From UBA8752 sp964223495 (GTDB lineage: Bacteria > Bacteroidota > Bacteroidia > Flavobacteriales_D > Sanyastnellaceae), in contig CAXQGL010000042.1 in assembly GCA_964223495.1 (NCBI GenBank), positions 1 through 57,624 on the forward strand: a DNA stretch of 57,624 bases, written 5' to 3'. The position numbers and the translations under genes were made by a program. Shown here piece by piece: positions 17,624 through 24,438 of the stretch (position 1 is its first letter; every line of letters starts with the position of its first letter). The notes beneath the pieces are model-generated. The model had not been told where the DNA came from and made no database searches. It worked only from the letters and a program-made list of their open reading frames with translations.

Positions 17624-17631
17624 TATCTTCG
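17624..17631 (+). promoter_or_regulatory. Candidate promoter of kbl (TTG-N17-TATCTTCG)
   Basis: TATCTTCG ends 5 bases before the kbl ATG. A TTG at 17604-17606 lies 17 bases upstream, an acceptable -33/-7 spacing for Bacteroidota promoters. It predicts a leaderless kbl mRNA. Confidence 0.55.
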
Positions 17632-17636
17632 TTTAC

Positions 17637-18842
17637 ATGTACGGAAAGATGAAGGCCCATCTGGAGGCCGAACTCATGAGCATCAGGGATGAAGGGCTCT
17701 TCAAGAAGGAAAGGGTCATCGGCTCTGTGCAGGATGCGGTCATCAGACTCGATGACGGATCGGAGGTCCTGAATTTCTGCGCGAACAACTATCTGGGGCT
17801 CTCTTCGCACCCGAGGGTGGTGGCCGCGGCCAAACGGGCCATCGATGAACGGGGCTTCGGCATGTCCTCGGTGCGCTTCATATGCGGTACACAGGACATC
17901 CACAAAGCACTGGAGCGGTCCATTGCTGACTTCCACCACACCGAAGACACCATCCTTTACGCGGCTGCTTTCGACGCGAACGGTGGGGTGTTCGAACCCT
18001 TGCTCACCTCCGAGGATGCCATCATCTCCGACGCCCTCAATCACGCCTCCATCATCGATGGTGTCCGGTTGTGCAAGGCGGCCCGCTATCGCTATGCCAA
18101 CAACAACATGGATGATCTCGAGGCCCAACTGCAGGCGGCTTCAGATGCCGGACACCGGTTCAAGGTGATCGTTACGGATGGGGTCTTCTCCATGGATGGT
18201 TATGTGGCACAGATTGACCGCATATGCGATCTCGCCGAGCAGTATGATGCGCTCGTGATGGTGGACGAATGCCATGCCACGGGCTTCATCGGCCGCACGG
18301 GCCGCGGCTCCATTGAACTGCGGAATGCCCTGGGCAGGGTGGACATCATCACAGGTACGCTGGGCAAGGCATTGGGTGGAGCCATGGGGGGATTCACCAC
18401 CGGACGCAAGGAAATCATCGAGATGCTCAGGCAGCGGAGCCGCCCTTACCTCTTCAGCAACTCGCTTGCACCCAGCATTGTAGGGGCCAGTATTGAGGTG
18501 TTCAAGATGTTGGATGAGACCACGGAACTGCGCGATACGCTGGAGGAAAACACCCGCTATTTCAAAGCGGGACTCAGCAAAATCGGATTGGATTTCAAGG
18601 ACGGGGAAAGTGCCATCGTGCCCGTGATGCTGGGGGATGCCAAACTCAGCCAGGTGATGGCTGACGCCCTGCTTGAAGAAGGCGTTTATGTCATTGGCTT
18701 CTTCTATCCGGTGGTTCCCAAGAATCAAGCGCGGATCCGGGTGCAGCTGAGTGCCGCACACACCCGGGAACATCTGGACCGGGCCCTCTCGGCATTCGAG
18801 AAGGTTGGACGCAAACTCGGCATTCTGAAGGCGCTCGCCTGA
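17637..18842 (+). CDS. kbl: Glycine C-acetyltransferase (2-amino-3-ketobutyrate CoA ligase)
   Basis: A 401-residue PLP enzyme of the alpha-oxoamine synthase family. It cleaves 2-amino-3-ketobutyrate to glycine and acetyl-CoA in threonine breakdown, or runs in reverse. Key segments are F-C-A-N-N-Y-L-G-L-S-S-H, S-V-R-F-I-C-G-T-Q, D-A-L-N-H-A-S-I-I-D-G, V-D-E-C-H-A-T-G-F and the PLP lysine in G-T-L-G-K-A-L-G-G-A. Residues distinguish it from BioF mainly by close similarity to Kbl, for example R-F-I-C-G-T-Q. No threonine dehydrogenase (tdh) is next to it. The ATG at 17637 is chosen over an upstream in-frame start because of the promoter motif and family length. Four bases separate it from the next gene. 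Confidence 0.92.
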   Translation: MYGKMKAHLEAELMSIRDEGLFKKERVIGSVQDAVIRLDDGSEVLNFCANNYLGLSSHPRVVAAAKRAIDERGFGMSSVRFICGTQDIHKALERSIADFHHTEDTILYAAAFDANGGVFEPLLTSEDAIISDALNHASIIDGVRLCKAARYRYANNNMDDLEAQLQAASDAGHRFKVIVTDGVFSMDGYVAQIDRICDLAEQYDALVMVDECHATGFIGRTGRGSIELRNALGRVDIITGTLGKALGGAMGGFTTGRKEIIEMLRQRSRPYLFSNSLAPSIVGASIEVFKMLDETTELRDTLEENTRYFKAGLSKIGLDFKDGESAIVPVMLGDAKLSQVMADALLEEGVYVIGFFYPVVPKNQARIRVQLSAAHTREHLDRALSAFEKVGRKLGILKALA

Positions 18843-18846
18843 ACTC

Positions 18847-19860
18847 ATGCGCATTCTGGTCGTAGGTCAGGGCTTGGCCGGAACCTTGGCCAGCCATGCC
18901 GCATTGGAGCGCGGTTGGGACGTCCATGTGATTGATGCCGGCTTGCCCTCCGCTTCCTCAGTAGCAGCTGGCATGTACAATCCCATGTCATTCAGGCGCA
19001 TTGTGGAGGTATGGGAAGCGGAAGCCCATCTGCGCATCATGAAGGCCACCTACAAGTCCCTGGAAAAGCGACTGGGTGTCACATTGCTCCACGACCTCCC
19101 CATTCTCAAGGCGTTGCCGAATGCCGAGTATGCCCGCTTGTGGAAGGAGCGAAGTCAGGACCTCGAATGGACTCGGTGTGAAGATGGTCGATGGCCCCAG
19201 TACGGCACCGTTCATGGTGGCGGATGGCTGAACATGCCCGCACTGCTCCATCATTGGAGACAGTCCCTGGTCGATGCCGGTAGGTTTGAACAGCGGGCCC
19301 TGTCCAACGCCGATCGGGATCAACATGCATCGGGGGCCTGGGATGCCATCGTTGATTGCAGGGGTATGGCCCTCAAGGCCGACACCCTCTTGGAGCCCCT
19401 CGATATCCGTGCAAACCGCGGAGAACTGCTCACCATAGCGATTTCCAACTCCACCAACTCACCGCCTCAGGATGCCATTCTGAATTTCGGCAAATGGACC
19501 ATCCCCATTGGAGCGCACCAGTGGCGATTGGGTGCGAGCTACGAATGGAATCGGAATGACCTTGACGAGACCCCTGAAACCCGAGATATCCTGATTGGGA
19601 AACTCAATGAGGCCATTGGGTCCACGCCTGGCTTGACAGTCGCATCACACCAAGTCGGGATGAGGCCCGTATCCCGGGACCGGCGGCCTGTCGTCGGCGC
19701 CTATCCCGGCAAACAGAGGTGGTATGTGTTCAATGGCCTCGGCACGCGTGGTGTGCTGATTGCGCCTCGATGGGCAGAGTTTCTGGTTGCATTCATCGCT
19801 GGAAAATGTGACCATAGCGCAGAAACACAGCCAGATAGACTACTCTTAGAAACTGAATAG
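18847..19860 (+). CDS. FAD-dependent amine/amino-acid oxidoreductase (DAO family)
   Basis: A 337-residue flavoprotein with a dinucleotide-binding start M-R-I-L-V-V-G-Q-G-L-A-G-T and the S-S-V-A-A-G-M-Y-N-P motif where DAO proteins hold the FAD pyrophosphate. The C-terminal part has G-M-R-P-V-S-R-D-R-R-P-V-V-G and V-F-N-G-L-G-T-R-G-V, both typical of DAO family C-terminal FAD contacts. No signal peptide is seen. The substrate is unknown. It follows kbl by 4 bases, so glycine or another amino acid is an attractive but unproven substrate. The stop at 19860 lies within a hairpin upstream of the next gene. Confidence 0.82.
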   Translation: MRILVVGQGLAGTLASHAALERGWDVHVIDAGLPSASSVAAGMYNPMSFRRIVEVWEAEAHLRIMKATYKSLEKRLGVTLLHDLPILKALPNAEYARLWKERSQDLEWTRCEDGRWPQYGTVHGGGWLNMPALLHHWRQSLVDAGRFEQRALSNADRDQHASGAWDAIVDCRGMALKADTLLEPLDIRANRGELLTIAISNSTNSPPQDAILNFGKWTIPIGAHQWRLGASYEWNRNDLDETPETRDILIGKLNEAIGSTPGLTVASHQVGMRPVSRDRRPVVGAYPGKQRWYVFNGLGTRGVLIAPRWAEFLVAFIAGKCDHSAETQPDRLLLETE

Positions 19861-19864
19861 TTTC
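19849..19864. promoter_or_regulatory. Perfect 6-bp inverted repeat spanning the DAO stop codon
   Basis: GAAACT-GAAT-AGTTTC, a perfect 6-bp stem with a 4-base loop, immediately abutting a second palindrome. It may be an operator half for the GbsR-like regulator or a weak transcription attenuator. There is no T-run after it. Confidence 0.45.
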
Positions 19865-19885
19865 AATTATTTCTGAAATAAATTG
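19864..19885. promoter_or_regulatory. AT-rich near-perfect palindrome before the GbsR-like gene
   Basis: CAATTATTTC, one base, then GAAATAAATTG: a 10-bp inverted repeat with one inserted A. It sits 5 bases before the GTG at 19891. The half-site TTTCAAT also occurs, on the other strand, before ferritin at 20486-20492. This is a candidate autoregulatory operator. Confidence 0.5.
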
Positions 19886-19890
19886 GTCCG

Positions 19891-20409
19891 GTGGAACATT
19901 CCGGGCTCGCATCACTTTCTTCCGCAAGGCAGCACCTGATTGCTTCGTGGCCCGATGTCCTGAAGCCCTGGTCCGTGCCCAAGGCCGCCGCACGAATACA
20001 TGCCCTCCTCCTCTCTACCGATGGAACACTGACCGCGGAAGAAATCACCAACGTTCTTGGACTGAGCAATGGATCGGGCAGTACCATGTTGAGGCTCCTG
20101 TCGGAAATAGGCATGGTGGAGCGTCTCCGAATCGCTGGATCGCGCAAGCACCAGTATCAGGCGGTAAAGGATCCCGCTGCCGTTTTCATCGCTTTGGCGG
20201 AAATCCGGAGGCGTCATGCCTTCAAGGCCATGGACATGCTGGGGCCCACGTTGACGTCCATTGCGGATAAGGAGGACCTGCATTGGTTGCAAACGGTCGG
20301 ACAATTGCACACTTTGTCCCGAATGTTCGAACAATGGCTCACCCTGTGCTCGGAACGCGATCCAGAATGGACCGTTCGCCACATTCAAAGCGGAATTGAA
20401 CAAAATTGA
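19891..20409 (+). CDS. GbsR/MarR-type winged-helix transcriptional regulator
   Basis: A 172-residue protein from a GTG start at 19891. It has the layout of the GbsR-like group: an N-terminal helix S-A-R-Q-H-L-I-A-S-W-P, a dimerising segment A-A-R-I-H-A-L-L-L-S, then a winged helix with T-A-E-E-I-T-N-V-L-G-L-S-N-G-S-G-S-T-M recognition region and a basic wing R-I-A-G-S-R-K-H-Q-Y. The last 70 residues are helical and probably form the dimer or ligand domain. It directly precedes ferritin with an AT-rich 85-base gap. Two palindromes lie just upstream of its start, so autoregulation and control of ferritin are plausible inferences. The ligand is unknown. Confidence 0.8.
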   Translation: MEHSGLASLSSARQHLIASWPDVLKPWSVPKAAARIHALLLSTDGTLTAEEITNVLGLSNGSGSTMLRLLSEIGMVERLRIAGSRKHQYQAVKDPAAVFIALAEIRRRHAFKAMDMLGPTLTSIADKEDLHWLQTVGQLHTLSRMFEQWLTLCSERDPEWTVRHIQSGIEQN

Positions 20410-20452
20410 ATCCTTGACTTTATTATAAACTACACATTTACAATGATTCAAG

Positions 20453-20460
20453 TACCTTCA
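20453..20460 (+). promoter_or_regulatory. Candidate -7 element of ferritin promoter (TACCTTCA)
   Basis: TACCTTCA, one base off the TAnnTTCG pattern, 34 bases before the ferritin ATG. It predicts a leader of about 30 bases that contains the TTCAA/TTGAA palindrome at 20476-20491. Confidence 0.35.
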
Positions 20461-20475
20461 CTTAAACCATTTAAA

Positions 20476-20491
20476 TTCAAAATATATTGAA
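20476..20491. promoter_or_regulatory. Inverted repeat TTCAA-N6-TTGAA before ferritin
   Basis: A 5-bp perfect inverted repeat with a 6-base AATATA centre, ending 3 bases before the ferritin ATG in a strikingly AT-rich gap. It shares TTTCAAT with the palindrome before the regulator gene, so it could be an operator for that regulator. Confidence 0.4.
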
Positions 20492-20494
20492 ATT

Positions 20495-20992
20495 ATGATC
20501 GACAAGACCATCGAAGCGGCATTGAATGCCCAAATCGAAATGGAGGCCAGGAGTTCCCATTTCTATCTCGCCATGGCAAGCTGGGCTGAAAACCAAGGGC
20601 TCAATGGAACCGCGGAATTCCTTTATCGGCACAGCGATGAGGAGCGACTGCACATGCTCAAACTCGTCCGTTTCGTCAACGAACGTGGGGGGCATGCCGT
20701 CATTCCCGCTCTAGAATCCCCCACTTCCAATTTTTCCGGTCTGAAGGCCATTTTCACGACATTGCTCGAGCACGAGACGAAAGTGACCGCCAGCATCAAC
20801 GAGGTCGTCGACCTGTGCCTCAGCAGGAAGGACTACACCACGCACAACTTCATGCAGTGGTATGTCGCGGAGCAGATTGAGGAAGAAGCGCTGGCAAGGA
20901 ACATCCTCGACAAGCTCGCCCTGATCGGCACGGACAAGGGTGGATTGTATCTCTTCGATCGCGATCTGGAGCAACTGCAGCCCGAAGGGTAA
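20495..20992 (+). CDS. ftnA: Non-haem ferritin
   Basis: A 165-residue iron-storage ferritin forming a 24-subunit cage that oxidises and stores iron. All ferroxidase ligands are in place with E. coli FtnA numbering: Glu17, Glu50, His53, Glu94, Gln127 and Glu130. The Q-W-Y-V-A-E-Q-I-E-E-E and G-L-Y-L-F-D-R-D-L segments are family-typical. No haem-binding Met at the bacterioferritin position is expected or needed. The ATG at 20495 is the family start. The regulator gene upstream and the palindrome at 20476 suggest control by that protein rather than, or in addition to, Fur; no Fur box was recognised. Confidence 0.96.
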   Translation: MIDKTIEAALNAQIEMEARSSHFYLAMASWAENQGLNGTAEFLYRHSDEERLHMLKLVRFVNERGGHAVIPALESPTSNFSGLKAIFTTLLEHETKVTASINEVVDLCLSRKDYTTHNFMQWYVAEQIEEEALARNILDKLALIGTDKGGLYLFDRDLEQLQPEG

Positions 20993-21035
20993 AGCGTGCC
21001 CTCAACAGTGTAATTTGCGAAGACGCGGTTCCGTC

Positions 21036-21674
21036 ATGCCTCCATTCTCCTGTAAGCTCCATGCCCTTTCGATGACGGCTCTCCTGCTGTTGTCCACCCG
21101 GCCGCAGGCCAGGGGAGCCTGCATGTTAGAGCCGCTGGCTGTGGAGCGGATGGAACTGAACGTTCATGGCCCCGACCCCGAAATCGACCGCTCTCCCATC
21201 TGGGCCGTGGTCTATGGCCGATATCTGTACCTGCTGGGCACAGAGATGTTCTGGCCCGGAATCGACAGGAAGGACCGTTTCCGGATTGCCGTCGTGAATT
21301 GGCCCGAACTCGCTGCCGATCTGGGTGTGCGGCTCGCCGGACGTGCCATCGCCGGCCTGCCCGTGGACATCGTGGCCTTGGAGGCCAAGGAATTGGCCAA
21401 TGAAAAGGGCGACTTCACCATGCTTTTTCTCGGGGGGTCCGCCAATAAAGACATGAATGGCACATTGTCCCAATCCCTGACGAGGTGGCAGCGAAAAGGA
21501 GACCGGAGAGCCCTCGTCCTGACCGATGGCGGAAACGTCGACGGACATGACGTCATCTTCAAAAGAATGAAGGTGGACAATGGACTCGCCCTGTGCGTGT
21601 TGACAGACGCTGAAGCCATGATCTCGAAATCACTGGATTTGCCGGTCCATTTTCTCCAGAAACGATGCCCGTGA
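21036..21674 (+). CDS. YfiR/DUF4154-like periplasmic protein
   Basis: A 212-residue exported protein with a signal peptide from the ATG at 21036 through about residue 27 (P-Q-A-R-G). The mature fold pattern fits YfiR-like proteins: F-R-I-A-V-V-N-W-P-E-L-A after the first strands, V-D-I-V-A-L, T-M-L-F-L-G-G-S-A, then R-A-L-V-L-T-D-G-G and a C-terminal L-A-L-C-V-L-T-D-A-E. YfiR proteins are periplasmic repressors of membrane signalling enzymes. The two genes after it encode a TPR protein and a HAMP-SpoIIE phosphatase, which supports a sensing role. A short open stretch continues upstream to 20940 inside ferritin and is rejected as the start. Confidence 0.65.
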   Translation: MPPFSCKLHALSMTALLLLSTRPQARGACMLEPLAVERMELNVHGPDPEIDRSPIWAVVYGRYLYLLGTEMFWPGIDRKDRFRIAVVNWPELAADLGVRLAGRAIAGLPVDIVALEAKELANEKGDFTMLFLGGSANKDMNGTLSQSLTRWQRKGDRRALVLTDGGNVDGHDVIFKRMKVDNGLALCVLTDAEAMISKSLDLPVHFLQKRCP

Positions 21675-22591
21675 TGACTGCTTCTCTCCACGAGGGGGTG
21701 CGTTGCCCCACCATCCAGCTTCTCCTGGCTGTCCTCTCCTTCAGCTTATGCAGTGGAGTTTCCCTCGCACAGGGGCCGATCACCCGGAGTGCCATCGAAT
21801 TGGCACAGCAAGGAGAACTCGAACAGGCAGAGTACCGCATCGTCTCCGCTTTGGCGACTGAGGAGGCCGAGCAGTCCATGACGTGGTACGTCCAGGCCTA
21901 CATACTCAAGGAACGCTTCATTCAGGAAGGACGGTTGCCGGACTCTCCCCTCCGGGAGCAGGCCATCGCATCGGCCTTGCAGTGCATCGACCGCGATTCC
22001 GATAGGGCATTGGGCAAATGGTACGAGCCGCTGCTGGGATACCTCGGTGACACTTATCTCGAGGATGCGCGGATGGCCATTGGTTCCATGACGCCTGAAA
22101 TTGAGGGGCCCACCATCGCACTCTTCAACCGTTATGTTGAGGTCCAGAGCGCCCTGGATCCCGATTGGGACCGGCAACCGGAGTGGGTTCTCCTGCTCCA
22201 GCAGATGGGCGAGGCAGCCATGTTCGAGGCCAAGGAGCGAGAAAAAAGTGGCGCGGGGCCCTGGTTCAAACTCGGAGTGGAACACTATCGATCGGCGGCC
22301 CTCGAGGAGCACGACCGCGCCCGGTCGATGTACAACCTCGCGGTACATACCTACAACCAGGGGGTGAGGGAATTCAAGGCAGCTGAAGACAACCTCGATG
22401 CCATTGACGCCGCCCTGAATGCCGCCGCAGCACATTGGCAGCATGCTGCGGACCTGCTGGAACAGACCATTTCATTCGACGACAGGAATTCCGTCGCCTA
22501 CGAGGCATTGGCCATCGTGTCCAAGGCGCTGCTGAATCAGGACCGGCTCGAATGGTGCAAGGCCCACCTCAAAGAACTGGGTGGAGGCTGA
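21665..22591 (+). CDS. Exported TPR-like helical repeat protein
   Basis: A 308-residue protein overlapping the YfiR-like stop; the ATG at 21674 is an equally good start, giving a TGATG junction. A signal peptide ends near G-V-S-L-A-Q at about residue 36. The rest is almost wholly helical with TPR-like units, for example A-I-E-L-A-Q-Q-G-E-L-E-Q-A-E and A-R-S-M-Y-N-L-A-V-H-T-Y-N-Q-G. It ends 2 bases before the SpoIIE-phosphatase gene. It probably acts as a periplasmic scaffold between the YfiR-like protein and the membrane phosphatase; this is inference from gene order. Confidence 0.7.
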   Translation: MPVMTASLHEGVRCPTIQLLLAVLSFSLCSGVSLAQGPITRSAIELAQQGELEQAEYRIVSALATEEAEQSMTWYVQAYILKERFIQEGRLPDSPLREQAIASALQCIDRDSDRALGKWYEPLLGYLGDTYLEDARMAIGSMTPEIEGPTIALFNRYVEVQSALDPDWDRQPEWVLLLQQMGEAAMFEAKEREKSGAGPWFKLGVEHYRSAALEEHDRARSMYNLAVHTYNQGVREFKAAEDNLDAIDAALNAAAAHWQHAADLLEQTISFDDRNSVAYEALAIVSKALLNQDRLEWCKAHLKELGGG

Positions 22592-22593
22592 AC

Positions 22594-24420
22594 ATGAGGG
22601 CGTGGTACCACTCCATCGGGGCGAGGATCTTCGCTGGTTTCGGCCTCTTCATCGCAGCCTTGGCCGTGTTTTTCATCCTGACGGCCAGGACGACGAGGGA
22701 ACAGGCTGACCTCCTCGACCAATCGGCAAGGTGGGACCAGGCCAAAGGCGAAGTCGCCAAACTCCAGCAACGCGTGGAGGCCATGAGGGCCTATGCCCTG
22801 CTTGCCGCACGCCTGCCCGAACCTACCCACCTCCATGTGGATGCCCACCAATCCCTGGACCGGCTTCAATCGGGTTTCGCTGAGAAACTCGATGCCCTCC
22901 GGACGGCCACTCCCGCTCTCGCCGAGGTGCATGAACGGCTGTTCCAGCATCACCTCGCAACCGATGCCCTGCTCGATGCCCTGCAGGGGCTCGTTCCCCC
23001 CGGGACGCGCAAGGCCGAGCTCGAAGTTGATTTCGATCGGCTCTGGAAGATTGATGAGCTCTTGGACAACCCCTTCGAACCGGGCGGCGACCTGACATCC
23101 CGGCTCGATTCCCTCGAATCGGGACTGCAACGGCTCGAACTCTATCTATCCGATTCTGCGGGCGTCACCGATGACGCGGTCGAGACCAGCGGCCGGAGGC
23201 TGGACACCCTGGTTCGGTGGATTTCCCTTACTGTCCTGCTGGCCGGCCTTGCCATTGCTGCAGGGGTAACCCGTGCCATCCGTCAGCCCTTGCTCAAGGT
23301 TCGCGCACGCCTGCTCTACCTGTCGCGTGGCATTGACCACCCTTTCTCCATGCCCGACCGCAAGGACGAAATCGGTGAAATGGCCCGGGCATTGGACCGC
23401 CTGGCCGAAGGACTTCGCCGAACGCGTGAATTCAGTGCTGCCGTGGGTCAAGGTCAATTCGATGCCGCATACACCCCATTGAGTGAGGAGGACGTGCTCG
23501 GCAAGACCCTCCTCGCCATGCGGGATGACCTCGCCAGCTATGAGAAGGAGATGGAGGGAAAAGTGGCCGAGCGGACCGAGGTCCTCACCAAACAGAAAGC
23601 CCAACTGGAGGATCAGGGTGAACAGATCCGAAAGCTCTACGACGACCTCACCTCGAGCATCGATTATGCCCGGCGCATCCAAGGTGCCATCCTGCCCAGC
23701 GAAGCCAATCGGAAGAGCATCTTCGACCGGCACTTCGTGCTCTACATGCCACGGGATGGGGTCAGCGGTGATTTCCCCTGGTTCCACAAATTGGACGCAT
23801 GGCGCATGTTTGCCGCAGTGGATTGCACAGGCCACGGTGTTCCCGGAGCCTTCATGAGCCTGCTCGGCCACAATGCGCTGCAACACATCGGCAAAGTGTA
23901 CACCCAACCTGGCAAAATTTTGGACCGGCTCAATGAGCTCGCCCGGAACGTCCTCCACCGCGGCGAGGACAGTGGCCTCGATGCCGAGGACCAGGTGCCG
24001 GATGGAATGGACATCGGCCTTGTCTCCATCAACCTGGAGGAAGGGCTGCTCGAATATGCCGGTGCCCACTCCCCGGCTTATGTGGTGAGGGATGGTGAGG
24101 TGACCGAATTGAAGCCGGATAAACGGGCGATCGCCAGCTTCGAACCGGGTGAGCACCGCTATACCACGCACAAGATGACATTGCGCAATGGTGACATGGT
24201 CTACTGCGCTTCGGATGGCTATCCTGACCAGTTCGGAGGTCCGAAAGGCAGGAAGTTCATGCGGAAGCGGTTCAGGGCGCTGCTCGCGGAATTGGCCATG
24301 ATGTCGGTGGATGAGCAGGAACGGAAACTGCGGGACCAGATCGAGGCTTGGCGTGCAGAGTCCAATGAGGATCAGGTGGACGACATCCTCGTATGCGGGG
24401 TGCGCATCCGGTTGGGATAG
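22594..24420 (+). CDS. HAMP-domain membrane PP2C/SpoIIE-type protein phosphatase
   Basis: A 608-residue signalling protein. Membrane helices at about 12-31 and 208-228 flank a helical periplasmic domain of 175 residues. A HAMP domain follows to about residue 281, then a coiled coil at about 315-352, then a SpoIIE/PPM phosphatase domain. Metal-binding acidic motifs are visible: G-V-S-G-D-F near 389-394, A-V-D-C-T-G-H-G-V-P-G at 408-418, A-S-D-G-Y-P-D-Q near 539-546 and N-E-D-Q-V-D-D at the end. Such RsbU-like phosphatases usually dephosphorylate an anti-sigma antagonist (STAS) protein; none is encoded nearby. The preceding YfiR-like and TPR genes are likely its input partners. Confidence 0.87.
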   Translation: MRAWYHSIGARIFAGFGLFIAALAVFFILTARTTREQADLLDQSARWDQAKGEVAKLQQRVEAMRAYALLAARLPEPTHLHVDAHQSLDRLQSGFAEKLDALRTATPALAEVHERLFQHHLATDALLDALQGLVPPGTRKAELEVDFDRLWKIDELLDNPFEPGGDLTSRLDSLESGLQRLELYLSDSAGVTDDAVETSGRRLDTLVRWISLTVLLAGLAIAAGVTRAIRQPLLKVRARLLYLSRGIDHPFSMPDRKDEIGEMARALDRLAEGLRRTREFSAAVGQGQFDAAYTPLSEEDVLGKTLLAMRDDLASYEKEMEGKVAERTEVLTKQKAQLEDQGEQIRKLYDDLTSSIDYARRIQGAILPSEANRKSIFDRHFVLYMPRDGVSGDFPWFHKLDAWRMFAAVDCTGHGVPGAFMSLLGHNALQHIGKVYTQPGKILDRLNELARNVLHRGEDSGLDAEDQVPDGMDIGLVSINLEEGLLEYAGAHSPAYVVRDGEVTELKPDKRAIASFEPGEHRYTTHKMTLRNGDMVYCASDGYPDQFGGPKGRKFMRKRFRALLAELAMMSVDEQERKLRDQIEAWRAESNEDQVDDILVCGVRIRLG

Positions 24421-24438
24421 TTACGAATCGAGGCAGTC

